This document shows positions 46,359-59,563 of a DNA stretch of 64,000 nt, one piece after another. The DNA comes from Larix kaempferi (Eukaryota; Streptophyta; Pinopsida; Pinales; Pinaceae). The stretch is taken from assembly GCA_027924585.1 (NCBI GenBank), contig BSBM01000597.1:5533501-5597500 (forward strand). The letters run 5' to 3'. The translations under genes were made by a program, and so were the position numbers. Numbering within the stretch: position 1 is the first letter of the stretch; the number at the start of each line of letters is the position of its first letter. The notes under the pieces are model-generated. The model had not been told where the DNA came from. It was given only the letters and a program-made list of their open reading frames with translations, and made no database searches.

Positions 46359-47787
46359 TCACCCCTTTATTGATTTAAAAATAAATGTGCATAGTGACTA
46401 TAGTCCAAATAATTTTGTGGTTAATTTATTACCACTAAAACCCGTGGGAATTGGATGCATTAGTGGAATGACCATGATGGAACTATGGAGGCGACATTAC
46501 AGTAAATCACAAGATGAGTTGTTTGGTTGGAATACTCCCTTCTCTAGCAATTGTTGCACTTGCTTCTTCACTTCTTAAGCTTCTAGAACATACTATCTAT
46601 ACATTCTGATGTTTATCAATGGAGAATCTGGTAGTTGTTGTATCTCATGCTCCAATTCCCTCTTAGGAGGTTCCATTTAGGCTCTTGAAACACTTCTCTA
46701 TATGCCTATAAAAGTTTCTCTAACTAGTGCTTCTCCTCTTTGGTACATCCCTCCAGAGATGCATTTACTTTTACAGATTCACCTTATTGTAAATTATGTC
46801 TTAAGAAAAGCAACACAAACTTTCTACTTGAATTGGTCATCTTTTTCACTTGGTTGGAGCTTACCAATGAGATCTTTGATTTACCTTTTTGTGTGTTGAT
46901 GATGAAATATTTCCCATCCTTTATCAAGTGGTATTGGTTTTCTCTCCTCGTGAAGATTACATCTCTCTGATACATGTAGGGATTCCAAACACTACACCAT
47001 AAACATCAAGGGGTACTACATCTGCCTCCACTTCATCAATATAATTTGCACTTATGGAAAACTTAATCTTGCATTGTTTTGTAACCCTGAGTTATGTATC
47101 TCTATTTACCCATCCCAATGGATAGGGGCTATGGTGATCATGTACTTCCGACCCAAGATTACTTACAAGATCTCATGCTATGAGATTGGCCTATGAACCA
47201 AAATCGAATAGAGCATCAACCTTTGCCTTTTTTATCTAGATCTTTATATGGAAGAGTTTTTTCATATCTTTCTCTTCCTTGTGATAAAGGCTATTGAGAT
47301 TCATCTCCTCCTTCACTAAATTGTAGAAAATATTCTCATCCACATCTGAGATGCTTTCTACCTCTTTCCTTGAATCCATAGCTAGAAGGTTCTTATTCTT
47401 AGCATCCTTCTTGCAGTTCTTAGGGTTCATCTCTGGATGTAGCTTCCAACACTTGTCTTCAGTGTAACCATCAATGTTACCGATGGTTACAGTAGATTTT
47501 TGGATCCTTGTATTGATGTGTTGTGGTTGTACTCTTATTATCTTTTCCCTTCCATTTCTTCTTCCCCTCCTTTGAAGTTTCTTGGTTCTCTTTCTGTTTA
47601 GAACCACTTGGCTATCTTTTCTTATGGCCTATGTTTTCTAGGTATTGTGCTTGCACACATCAATTGTCTTAGGCTTGAAGAGCATCACTTGCTTTCATAA
47701 ATTATTGTGTAGAGCCCCCAAATACTTATCATTAATGTATGCCTTGCCTTTGTTGACAATGAATGGGTGGAATTTACAAATAAATTG
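45500..47787 (+). repeat. Second duplicated block (copy of 38498-42878, internally deleted)
   Basis: It is collinear with 38498-40729 and then jumps to sequence matching 42819-42878 (ATTAATGTATGCCTTGCC), so about 2.1 kb is missing relative to copy 1. It ends at 47787, one base from the start of the 11.6 kb copy 2. Confidence 0.8.
46359..47640 (-). pseudogene. Ty3/gypsy gag end, protease and RT start, copy 2
   Basis: Same gene pieces as 39380-40615. The gag tail (47607-47236) reads TEDKCWKLHPEMNPKNCKKD and keeps the Trp lost in copy 1. The protease site is altered to DFG (near 47205), so it would be dead. The protease tail (46975-46784) reads RRENQYHLIKDGKYFIINTQ without a stop where copy 1 has one. 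Each copy is thus better preserved in different places. Pol is cut off at the same RT position as in copy 1. Confidence 0.8.
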
Positions 47788-47803
47788 TCCGTCATTTTAT
47801 ACC

Positions 47804-47976
47804 CACAAATATCTATAATATGGATGACGCAATTATTTTAAACTATGCTGAAGACGAATTTGACCTAAAGATATTGCCTGTACAAAAAAGAAAAACCGTA
47901 GTACATCGACCTGTTATTTCGATGTTACTGTAAAAGAAAAGCCCACTGTATCTTACAGTTTACAGTTATACAAACC
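47804..47976. other. 173 bp segment present only in duplication copy 2
   Basis: Between CCGTCATTTTATACC and TAAAAGATTC, which are adjacent in copy 1, copy 2 has 173 extra bases. TTATAC occurs at both borders (47798 and 47966). That suits a microhomology-mediated deletion in copy 1 as well as an insertion in copy 2. It carries the short frame at 47820-47933 and is less AT-rich than its surroundings. Confidence 0.7.
47820..47933 (+). CDS. Candidate 37-residue small ORF
   Basis: The ATG at 47820 opens 37 codons to a TAA at 47933; the frame is open upstream to 47784. The peptide (MDDAIILNYAEDEFDLKILP and VQKRKTVVHRPVISMLL) has an acidic first half and a basic second half, a mixed composition unlike the AT-driven frames around it. 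I do not recognise it. It could be a captured exon fragment or chance. It sits wholly inside the segment missing from duplication copy 1. Confidence 0.3.
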   Translation: MDDAIILNYAEDEFDLKILPVQKRKTVVHRPVISMLL

Positions 47977-49448
47977 TAAAAGATTCTTTGTTCTTTCACA
48001 AAATCAATACTTATATTTTTACATCTTAAGATAAACTTTAAAATTAATTGTAATATCTTACAAATCTTTTTTTTATTTAATTATACAATTAAACTAACAT
48101 CAAACGAACATAAGAAAATATGAAAAATAACAATACTACTAATGTCCTTCATGAATTCAAAATCACAAAACATACAATGTTTTTGTAATAAATAAAAATA
48201 CGAAGAAAAATGTTTTCATAAAAATGTGAAACTTGCCCATCCTCCTAAAAATGTGTGAAACTTCCCATCCTCCTATTTAATCATGGTATGGTATAAATGT
48301 TTATTAAGTTTTAGTCACTTTTTATTAATAAAAAATAATGTTATTAATATTTAATTTTTTTTATGTTTATAAAATTGGTTACTTTTATTATTTAATATAT
48401 TTCAATACTATAATTTTTAAAAGGTATTTTTAATTTTAAAATATAAAATGAAATGAAATAATTACTTAATTATATTTAATAAAAAAAAATTATTTATTTA
48501 TTAATTTTAATTTTAATTTATTTAATAATAATTTAATAGAAATCATTTAATCAATAATTATCTTTAACATTTTTATTTAAATAATTGTATAATTATATTA
48601 CAAATAATATATATTATATTAATAATTATAATCATAATTAAAGTAAATAATATTAAAGATAATAGAAATAAAAGTAAAAAATTACATAACATAATTGTAG
48701 TGATAATAAAATGTAAAAAATAAAATAGTAAACCATACATATAAATAATTTTAATTGTATCTTTGCTTTACATATCTCATCTAAAATGCTCTAAAAATTT
48801 AACCATATACATAAATAATTACAATTATAATTGTTTTTTTTATTACATATATAATATAAAATTATCTAAATAAAATCTAATTTATAGTATTATTTTATTT
48901 GGATAAACTATTTTTAAGTATTTAAAAATATTTTATAATTTATTTTAAAATTTAAAAAAAATATATAATATCTATATTTTTTCATGAAAATTTTGAAAAT
49001 TCATGATTAAATTGACTGCATATAATGTGCTATGGATTTTGGACAATTTTAGACTTTGCCACCCACACAACATAAAATTGTATTATATTTTATATATATA
49101 ATCATATTTCTATACAAATCGATTGGGGACATGACAAGGCATAATCCAATTTTAATTTTTCCATATAAATGGGGTAATCAATAAGTTTGTATTTGGCATA
49201 ATCCCTACACAAACATTCAACAATGCTCAACAAAATTTTCATCTAGATGGTGGAATGCCTCAAAGCTCTACAGCCCACAATGGTTTGTTCATGATTCAAT
49301 GTTGTAATTAGGCTTTTCAGCTCTTATCTCTTTGGAAAATTTCAATATATGGCTCTTGATCATGTCAACATCTCTCTCTCTTTTACCATATTGATAGATT
49401 CTTATTATGGTTTATTCCAACAACCACTTTGAACATAAATTTAAATTT
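47977..49448. other. AT-rich stretch of duplication copy 2
   Basis: It corresponds to 24392-25876. No genes. Long A/T runs with ATAATTATA-type words. Confidence 0.6.
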
Positions 49449-49768
49449 TGTTATTGATAGTAATATAATATGTTTACAAATAAACCATGGTATATTTGGA
49501 ATTTGATCGCATATTTGATAAAGTTCAGAGAGGCAGAACAACCAAACTTGAACAAAAATAAAAATGTGGGAGAACACACCTTAGGGTTTCAATACCCATC
49601 TCAATATTAAACAGATTACATAGTTTACATATGGATCCGATGGATCTCTGAGAAATTGTAGAAAACTAAATCAAAAATCAAAATCAACTGAACTCTAACT
49701 ACAACTAAATAGGACATCCAGCAAACAAGAAAAAAATGAGATTTATGAAGAGGGAGATTACTCTAACA
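49449..49768 (-). repeat. Copia 3' LTR (320 bp), copy 2
   Basis: Equivalent to 25877-26196, same length and TGTTA/TAACA ends. Confidence 0.5.
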
Positions 49769-49775
49769 CTCCCCC

Positions 49776-50188
49776 TTAATCTAATTTGTCACATTCATTA
49801 GCACTTACAATGCGCAAGTGTTGTCTTTGAAATTCAAAAACACTTTTTACTAAAGGTTTAGTAAAAATGTCTACTAGTTGATCTCTTGATCCACATAATT
49901 GAAGAGAAATATCACCATTACTGACAAGCTCATGAATGAAGTGAAAGTGAGTATCATTGTGCTTGATTTTATTGTGAAACACATGATTCTTTGACAATGT
50001 GATGGCCGAGTTGTTATCATAGAAAATAGAAGTTGGATCTTTTTTTATTTTTCCCAAATCATTCATGAGTATTTTCAACCATACTACTTGACAAGATGTT
50101 GAAGTTGTGTAATGTACCCCCATTGCGACACTAAATGACACCCACATATTCCACAGGTCATGGAGTCCACAGGATGCTAGCACATACT
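49776..50188 (-). pseudogene. Ty1/copia pol C-terminus (RNase H), copy 2
   Basis: Same piece as 26204-26616, better preserved upstream: STSCQVVWLKILMNDLG runs in frame into YDNNSAITLSKNHVF, then GDISLQLCGSRDQLVDIFTK. The frame is open for about 135 codons but lacks the first catalytic segment and all of RT. It is cut at about 50188 by the gypsy LTR-like sequence. Confidence 0.85.
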
Positions 50189-52586
50189 TGTGCTAATAAA
50201 TTTAATAAAAACATGGAAGGAATTTCCATCTCTCCACTTGGAAAATAGCCACATTCATTAATTCAAGCTAAGGCATGTTAAATATTTTAACAAAGAAACA
50301 TACAATTTCCTTCCTTAGAACTGTTAATTTACAAATTAACCATTTATAAGGGTTTATATGGCAACCGACCAACCAACTTTTAGGTTGTACCACTACAACT
50401 TAAGGCTTATAGAGCTAAGTTAACTTCTACAGACACTTGCATTTAATCTAGTAGTTATATCTCAAACTATTCATAGATGTATTATAAAATCAACCATTCT
50501 AGTTTTTAGGAATTAACAGTAAACTTAAGGTTCAAAAATTTAAGTTTAACTTCCACAGTCAACCTTAATCATACTTATGTTCATAGAATTCAACCAACAT
50601 TCTTTCAAGTAAAGGAAATAACATATAAACCTTATATTAGCAATGCTTTGTTGGATAGATGAAGGTTCCAAAAATGAATAGTTCACTACACTTAGATAAT
50701 ACACAATTAAGTCCATTAACAGGAATTTCCCACCAAAAAACATGCATTCACAATGCATAACTCAATTTGGAAATTACTCACCCATAGTGAATTACTATTA
50801 ATATTGACAACGCCACTCATACATAAAGATGTTTATAAATCCTTATATAGAATTCAAGTAGAAATAATTGCTTATCGATAGCCACTACGGAGCTCAAAAA
50901 CCTCCAAGAACTTCATACATAGGGCTCAACTACTCTCAATTCACCTTAGACAAAATAAGTTATACTGTTACAGGCCTCAAGAATTTAATAAATATTCCAT
51001 AGACTACTCAAACACTGATACATTCGTACTAGAATGAAAATATGACACACATGACAACTGAGCCATAACAGGTTCTAGACATTTTTTCACATAAATATTA
51101 GAATATGATAGTTGATACATTCCAATTCTCGTTTTATATATATTCAGGAAACCCATCATAGGCATATTAATTTAGGATAAACATGTAGACTGCATATTCA
51201 CATACCCATGCAAATTTATAACGCAGTTCCCTAGAAATTCCATGCGTTTATTAATTGTACATTTAATATAACTCATTATGATACAGAGAAGGGTACTAAT
51301 CTGAATGAATTCTATGCAACTATGATTCAAATCCCTCATGATTTATTCCCCTCATTAAATAAATCACAGCATTAAATCATACTCAGAAATTAAATGACTG
51401 ATACATAATTCATTAGAAATAAACACGAGCTGCATATTCAAAATAAGAACAATTCAAAAACCATTCAGAAATTATTCATTCATTCCAATTTCATAGAAAT
51501 TTATAAAAATAAGAATAAAGTTGATACAAAGCATAATTACTTATATGAATAATTAACAAGTTGGCAATTGGCTACATGTGAGGCACACTCCACCCAACCA
51601 TAGGCCACCCTGGTCATAAATCTCTCAGCAAGGCGACACCCCCAAGTTGAGACTGTGAATCCACCAAGAAAAAACTCAAATTTAGCAGGGAAAGAAGTAC
51701 ATAGGTTGCAGGGTATATCTCCACAACTTATCTCGTATCATTGGAACACACCAAACCCACAATAAATAAATAATGAAATTATTCTCCCATCAAGAACTTG
51801 GAACCAACCAATTCCTCAACAAACTATGTATACCCTTCCTCAATTTCTATTCCAAATTCCTAACAATGGTAACCCTTCATTGCAGTACCTCAGGCCCACC
51901 ATTATTAAATAACGCCACAAAATTTTCACCAAAGGAAGAGTTTATTGGGTCACTAGTATAAAATAGCTAGGGTACGAAATAACATTTCATGCCCCCACAA
52001 CTAACAAGTTTTCCATTTTCATGACAAGATGAATGACAATTTGTTTTCAAAGTCCATGCCCAACGAGGAAGATGGTTCACTCACAAAAATCATAAACAAT
52101 AGATTTTCCTCTATGTCTGTGTGAGTGAGAGAATGAGAGCCCTCGTGTGAGAGAGTTCGAATGTCTGAATTTGTGGAAGAGTGCATCTAGTTCTTTCTAC
52201 ATGCATGCTTTAGTAGTGTGTCCAACCTATTCCACGTGTTCTTTCCCAAGAGGCTCACGTCCATTCCCATGCACTAATTCCCTATTAGCACATAATTAAG
52301 GATTAAAACTTAATAAAAAAGGTAATAACAATTAAAATATAATAAAGACACTTTTTGGCTTAAGTTTAGGCTAGGGTCATGTTGTAAGCTCCCTAGGCCA
52401 TCTACATCCCCCTTTCTTTCTCACTTGTGGATTCATAATCCCTAGTTCTTTTAGTGTTTGCCTCAACTGCTACTAGTTATATTTTATATTATATTAATAT
52501 TTCAAAATACGATTTGTTCAAGCTTTAGACATTTCATCATATAGATGTACATTACTATATCAAGGGTTCAAAACTGGGGTGTTACA
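50189..52586 (-). repeat. Gypsy 3' LTR-like sequence, copy 2
   Basis: Equivalent to 26617-29016. It ends at GGTGTTACA (52586), followed by the purine tract on the minus strand. Confidence 0.5.
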
Positions 52587-52739
52587 TTTCCCTCCCCCTT
52601 AGATTAGAACTATTGTCATTGTTCTAACACTTATGGACTCTATATAACTTTTATATACAATCAAAATTTAAAAAAAATAATGCAAATACCACTACATTTT
52701 ATCTTTCAAGTGATGTTATTAGGGATGTATCACGTCCAT

Positions 52740-53212
52740 TAGTCCTTTCCATTTTCCATCATTATTCTCTTGATAACCTTAACCTTTCATCTCAGCTTGT
52801 AACTGGTTTCTTCAGGAATTATTTCTTCTTTTCCACCCTCCAAACTGGTCATGGGTTCTTGAATATTATGTAGATTAGCTTTCTGGTTACCCCACTTTGG
52901 GAATTTATTGAGGTAATGATTACCTCCACAACCCCAACAATTAATCATTGGATTTTCTTTCTTTGCAAAAATTTCGGGTATTTGTATTCAGTTCTCTAAT
53001 TCCTCTAACCTTGGGAATTTTCCAGTTGACCGAATAGTTGGATGCTTCCACAGAGGGTCTTGGTCCATTCCCTTGGTGATGGCTACCAAGACATCCTTTA
53101 CCTCATTTTTCAAATGGATCAAATATTGTAAAACTCGAATATTCATTTCATTATGTTTTGTCTGAAATTCCATCATCTTTCCAATGCCTTTTAGAAATTT
53201 ATCATAGTTCAA
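52740..53212 (-). pseudogene. Gypsy gag debris, copy 2
   Basis: Equivalent to 29150-29640. The upstream piece (53212-52988) has a start MNYDKFLKGIGKMMEFQTKH and ends KFPRLEELEN, more open than in copy 1. The knuckle piece is frameshifted. Confidence 0.55.
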
Positions 53213-53577
53213 AGCATTTCCTAAGCAAGGTGGAAAAGTGTTTGATCATTCGTCATCCTTTACTTCTTTGGTATTTATAGCCTCACAGATTCTGATAGTG
53301 ATGTCAATGATTTCCTTAATGACTCTCAATCTACTATGGTTCCACAAGATCTTGCACAACTCTTCTTCAACCACTAAGGGATAGCAAAATCAACTTCAAG
53401 GACTGAATCTTTCTCTGTGTAAACAATAATCACGAAATTCATTAATCCAACACCTTATATATATGCATGTGTGTGTGTGTGTGTGTTAGTAATTACCAAG
53501 TAATTTGTTCACTATATAATCTATCAAACAAGCAATTTGTTCACTACATGAAATATCAACCAAGAAATTAACAATGA

Positions 53578-53905
53578 GGAATGTTTTTGGGGGGGGTTCT
53601 AAAAATACTCCCCCTAAAGGTGTTTTTGAAGGTGGCTTTGTAAATCCCCCCCCCCCCCCCCCCCCGAAAAAAGAAAAATCCATGAGAAAATTCTCATGGA
53701 CTTTGGGGGGGTTTGCAAAATCGCCTTCAAAAACACCTTTAGGGGGGGGTCTTTTTAGAAACCCCCCTAAAATTCTTGATGATTGGAATTTTTTTTGGGG
53801 GGGGTTCAATAAATGCCTTCAAAAACACCTTTTGGGGGGGGTCTTTCAAAAACCGCCCCCAAAATTCCTAAGAATTTGACTTTTAGGGGTGTTTTTTTAA
53901 AAGCC
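53578..53905. repeat. G/C-homopolymer foldback element, copy 2
   Basis: Equivalent to 30005-30330, with the same palindromic centre (TCCATGAGAA/TTCTCATGGA). Homopolymer lengths differ: the C-run is about 18 here against 14, and several G-runs differ by one to three. Confidence 0.7.
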
Positions 53906-54606
53906 ACCCTTTGTTCTAGCAAATTCATCCTACGAATAATTAAACTTACTCATAGATTAAACTACATTCAAATTAGTCTAATCTAAGACATCAAAGTAAC
54001 AAGTGGGACCTTAAACTCCTAGATCTAATTCAATGTATGAAGATCAAAGCACTGAGAGAGAAGAGGTGGTGTGACTTACCTTAGATCAGTCGGTTGCCCT
54101 AGCTCCAATTCCAAGCTTGATGTCCAAGATGTGAACCTGTTCAAGCAAGACAAGCACAATATCTCCAAGTACCAAATACAATGATTAAGAGATAAATTAT
54201 AATGAAACATATCATGAATCCAAACTACTAAGAAACATAATATAGGAGAATAAACCAAGTTGTATTCAGGTAGCTCAAAGAAGATGAATACAATGTTACC
54301 CTTGATGTCCAAGCAGTAGTGTCTTCTTCCAATCCTTCCTCCTTTCTATCTCTACAAAACCTCCAAGACCATAGGTTTGATGCCTCCAAAGTTCTCTCCT
54401 TAGCTCATGGATGGCCTCCTTATTATAGGATTTGGGAGGACAACTACAAAGAGAGGAAGGTGGATCTAGGTGAGTGAATGGTGGATCAAGGGGTTGAACT
54501 AGGACAAAAGAGGGAGGATGAGTTAGGATTCGAAGGGAATCACAATCCCAAGAAAATATCTTCGAAGGTAAGATCCACTTTCCAAGCCAAGGATTAGTTA
54601 AGGGAA

Positions 54607-54700
54607 TTTTCGTGCCCCAAGCATTGAGAAAGGTGCAAAAATGTTGTAATTTTCGTGCCCCGGGCATTGAGCAAGGTGCGAAAATGTTGTAATTTTTGCG
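54607..54700. repeat. 54 bp tandem repeat, copy 2
   Basis: Equivalent to 31021-31115. The first unit has TTTTCGTGCCCC and GTGCAAAAATG where copy 1 has CGCG and GCGAAAA, consistent with methylated-CpG decay. Confidence 0.65.
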
Positions 54701-57700
54701 CCCCTCCAAGCATGCAGGGCCTTGCACCACTAGAAGGGCACGGAAATCTTATTAAAGTGTGCCCAATGAGGTGGAATTTTGACTTAGTGAGGTGGAATTC
54801 AGTTGTGGTGAGTTGGATTTGTCTCCAAGGACTCCAAGGAAGGCCAAGGAGGGGACCAACAAGGTAGAAGTAAGGTCCAACACTTGTTAGGAGGTAGTAC
54901 CATTAGGTTCCGCATGGTTATATGACATGAAGATGTGGAATGGCACTCAAAGTGAGACTTTGAGGTATAAAAAATGCCCTTCTTAAGTGTGAGGTCAGAA
55001 GAAACTAATGGCCGAAACACTTTACAAATAAATGAGTCCGCGAAGATAGCAGAAAGGAGGTTGGAGAGGAGCTGCAAGGAAACATAAACAATATGTCAAA
55101 TAACTCTGAGGTGGGAATACCCATGCTTGGAACAACTGACTCAAAGCATGGTTGTCGACCAATACATTGCAGATCCATGACATGATACAGACTAAATGAC
55201 AAATCATGGCTACTAAGAACAAGCGTAGATCCATGACAAGATAATGACACAACCACGACCAATACAATAGTGGATCTGTGTGATAGTATATCAATGAGGT
55301 TATCAACATGATTTCTATGTAGGGACCCACTCAATAATCATCATCGCAACCTGGACATTAAAGAAACATTAGGACCGTCCAGGGTCTTCTACCCTATCCT
55401 GGAGTGATACGAATATGACCATGTGATTACAAGGTGTTGAAGTTGAACATGGTAGAGACTACTTGATTACCAGCCAATTGTTAGCACTCAGAATTTACCC
55501 TTAGGTTGCAGAAGGATAGTTCTAAGGTAACTATTTCAAACCAGTCTTTAGGAGGAAACCTAGCCTTATTCCTACCAAAGAGGGCTCTCTCAAAAATAGA
55601 TATAATTTAGAAAAAATATCGTGTTTTTAAAATTGTAAGAGGCTAAAACATATAGATACCATTGGGCATGGCGTCAAAAAATATAACATTTAAAATCAGT
55701 AGAGTTTTAACAATGAAATTTTTTGTAAAGGCAAGGTAGTTATATTTTCACAATCAAGTTCTTGTTTGGAAGGTGGTATTTGAAGAAAGAATGAAAGGCC
55801 ATCAACATTAGGCATCAATCAGGGATTAATCTTACATTGACTTTACAGGAAAAATGTGAATACTTTGATCCGATGAAACCAGAGCATTGTTACATGAATT
55901 ATGATCTAAACAAAACTCCCATCAAAGCATGAAGGGAAAAAACACAATGAAAGTAGATTCACTAGAAAAAACAAATCACATGAGGAGAGGAAAAATACAG
56001 ACTGTAAATCGACAACAGAGGAATCTTTACTCATGAAAATGTGCTTCAACTCTGCTTGGATATCTTTATTCAAAAAAATGTAAAATCTCAATACAAAATG
56101 TGTATCTCTTGTTGGGTTCCAATCCTGATTACATTGCGAGAATGTGTTTTTATACATGAAAAGGCTTCTTGAGCCAAAACCTAACTGCCTATTTCCAAAA
56201 ATAGGAAGGTATAAGTACAAAATAGGAAAGTATAACTATTTATTACATACTATTTTTGTCACAAAACTAAATCTCCATAATATTCAAAATTGTTGGAACA
56301 TTTTGCAAAGTGTCACAAATGTTGAGAGTTGTTGGAGTTTGTTGATGATTGATCTCTGCTACCTACTGATTTTCTGCATTCAAATATGGAAACAATATTT
56401 TTCCCTACCAAGTGTGAATTTCAGTCCTCAAGTGTTCACTTTAAAATATGAAATTATCTTCTCCCTTTTGAACTTTGTAAATGATTTTGAAATCATTTAT
56501 TTCTTGCCATTTATTAATTTTCAGAAATAACAATTTCAAACATTTGGGAAGAAATATATTTTGAAAAAAATATTTCCCAAATATTTCTCTCAACCTGTGA
56601 ATCATTATATCTCTACATTTCCTTTGAAATAGGAAATTCTCGTGGTTTTTAAAACTAGGTCTTGAAACCATATCTTGATTTCCCATCCATAAAACCATCT
56701 CTCACAACATCTCTCCATTTATTTTTCAATAGTTTATAAATTTCATAAATGGAATTCAAAAACCATTCATTATTTCTAAAACCATGTCTCGTTTTTCCAA
56801 AATCCAAAAACCACCTCTGTAAAAACCATCCATTGGTGCTTCCGGTGGTTTTGTTTTTTCAAAGCTTGGAAAATATTTACATTTAAAGATTTCCAATATT
56901 TAGCATTCCATTTTCACTTATCTTTCCAAATAAATTATGGAGATCCAATATTATAACATACGGTTAAAACTTGGCAAAAATATTATTTTTGTGTTACGGA
57001 AAGCAATTTCACAACTTGTAGGGCATGGTTTACCTTACCACCTATCCCATCAACGAAATGATATAATATTGACATGTGGTAAAACCCAAAACCACAGTCA
57101 AACATTTCGCACCATTCTTGTAGTATTATTATTCTTGCTATTTGCATTGCCAAATAAATAATACCCGTTTATTCTCCCTTTTGACTTTCCCATAACTTTT
57201 CAAGATTTGTGCCAAGGTTATGATATGATATGGATTTTTGATTTAAAAATTAATATAAATATTTTATATTAAAATATTTATATTAAAAATATGCCTTTTT
57301 CATTTTTGTTAAGCACTTTGGGCATATGAGGGTTATAATATGACCTTGTCGATGATATAGAAGCCCCTATAAGCGGTTTTGCAACATTGGGAGGTGGTTT
57401 TCCTTACCACCCTTCCGGTTTGCGAAATGATATGGTGTTGACGTGTAGAGGGGGGTATGGTATTTTACAACCGCTGAGAGTTTTATTTCATCGCACATGT
57501 TGGGAGTGCGAAATGAGTGTGGGTCATTGATCTATCAATCAGACGATCAAATGTGATCAAACCTGCATCCCTTTTAACGCGCTTTTACTTCTCATTTTGG
57601 TGAACTCCATCTCCGTTATCCGCCTCGCTTTTCCTCTAGCGAAACATATTTTCCGCCATCAATATTTTCTTACTGCAATCTGATCTGTCAATTCTTTATA

Positions 57701-59344
57701 TGACATTCAAATTCGCTTCATCATCCCTTTTAGGTCCCTTTTGATTTTAGCCATCGGTCATGTGGTGAGTTTTCTTTGGGACTGAGCGCTTTCTTCACAA
57801 TGCTTGGGTTATACAAAATTAAAATTTGTTAGCGAATTCTTATTCACATTTGAAAAAATACTATGCCAATACCAATGATGTAAGTCGTTAACAAGTATGA
57901 GGGTAATCACCAATGATGACAATGATCCCCAAGGTATTTCTAGTACATCCCAACGAATGTGAATAAATAATTTTGAATTCAAACATTCGAGGGATTATTC
58001 GATCAGAGGTCAATGATGAAAACCCACTGTCGAATACGAGGAAACCTACCATTGAGGCATGCAGGCACTAAGGTACTATGGTTGGTTCCTAAGCCTAATT
58101 CTTAGATAGTGATTTGATGTCGATAGGAATAGACTCGTCGAAGGAGGGCCATAATGAATCCCACATCATCGACATGAAACCAATATAGGAAAAAGGTGTG
58201 GAACAATGGATCAAAGGAGTATGGACTGGCACAAAAGCGGAGTCTGACAATATTGCAGAAGGTTGACTCGGGTTAACACTAATCGTTTGAACATATAACG
58301 ACATGAGATATGACTTGGCAGCAGGGATTAACAACGAAAACAACCACAAGGCGAGCTGACTCAAATGAAAAAGATGACTCACAACTATAGTTATGACCTG
58401 AATATAGACTTAATACCCAAAGAAGACAAGGTGTAGATGCATGCCATGTTCAAAGGTGATGACTCATAAACTCCAGAAGAATAAACTCTGCTTATTCCCC
58501 CATTTCCTCCCATCATGGTTGACGAGTACCCCTTTTCTTTTTGAGGATCTTGAGTAGGATAACAGATGCTCGATATAGCTCACTTTTAAGTGAGTCCAAC
58601 CTTCTACATTCCATGAACCCAAGGAAGGAGAGGTTCGGCTCCATAAGGATCCTTTGATGCTTAATTTTGTGAGTCCAAAGAAGGAAGACTCGGCTATTTT
58701 TCATATTTAGAGAGTCTGAAATAAACTAAAGAAGACTTCGAAGTATGAATTTTTCATAAAATTTAGTCCCTGGACCCAAAAAAAGTATAAAATAATATCC
58801 ATAAGAACTCTCCTAGTCATAACTGACTAAGGTATACCTTTCTTGTAAATATTCTAAACGGTCTGTAAAAGGGATAACCTACCACCCAATAGACAACCTT
58901 TCAAATACTTTTACAAGTGTGAAAGTGACAAGTGCACTTGGCAATCTTTTCTTGGCGAGGGAGTCTAAAAAAGAGCTTAAAGAGAACTCCAGTGGTTCCA
59001 TTTTCATGAGTTAACCACCTTAGTCCAAAAAAGGGAGAAAATAATACTAATTTGATACTTTCCTCATTTTTTTACGAGCACGAGTAAAGTGGACTAAGCT
59101 CGACACTCTTTTACTTGGGTTTAACAAGCATGACTCAAGTGTAAAAAGCTCTTGGAATCTCTTTCATAGTTCAGATCCAGAGCACGAAAGAGAGAAAGTA
59201 AGCTCGAAAGAAGGTCAAATACACTACTCCACCAATGTGAACAATTCATATGAACCTGCCAAAAGTGGTCAAAATTATAGAAAAAGACATTAGGTCATAA
59301 TAAATGTGAAGAATAAGTTCTCAACAAAGGTTTCTAATGTAAAC
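54701..59344. other. Remainder of duplication copy 2
   Basis: Collinear with 31116-35720: LTR end near 54970, minus-strand LTR-type TATA near 56150, AAAACCA words near 56650-56850, promoter-like block near 57000-57770 (the G-box CACGTG of copy 1 is CATGTG here). No intact gene. Confidence 0.6.
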
Positions 59345-59563
59345 ATAGGTAAAAATGTCTATATAAAAGAGGGTAAAATGGAGAATTACCCATTGTAACT
59401 TGGTCCATTTCACACAAACAAGATTTTTACCTTGGCTGGGAACAAAAACTCAACTGAAGACATTGGAAGATCCAAGGCACCATTTCAACCACCGTTTGAA
59501 GCAGGTAAGTCATCTCATCCTCCTCTTTCTTTTCATTCATTAAGTTTTTGTTTTTATGCCAAC
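59345..59563 (+). pseudogene. First exon of the plant-mobile-domain-like gene, copy 2
   Basis: The TATA box (TATATAAAA, 59360-59368), the exon 1 frame (EDIGRSKAPFQPPFEA) and the splice donor GCAG|GTAAGT (59504/59505) are preserved. The intron is interrupted about 60 bases in by the copia LTR at 59564. The rest of the gene, if present, lies beyond the window. Confidence 0.5.

Larger units (their letters stand above)
47789..59562 (+). repeat. Large direct duplication, copy 2 (11.8 kb)
   Basis: It is collinear with 24377-35940. It is about 210 bp longer, mostly because of 173 bp at 47804-47976 absent from copy 1. The right end is where a copia LTR (59564) starts, inside the intron of the plant-mobile-domain-like gene. 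Confidence 0.88.

Noticed and set aside
24377-59562. Idea that the 11.6 kb repeats are giant LTRs of one element
   Set aside because: They contain several truncated unrelated elements, lack primer or polypurine sites at their edges and have no TG...CA ends.
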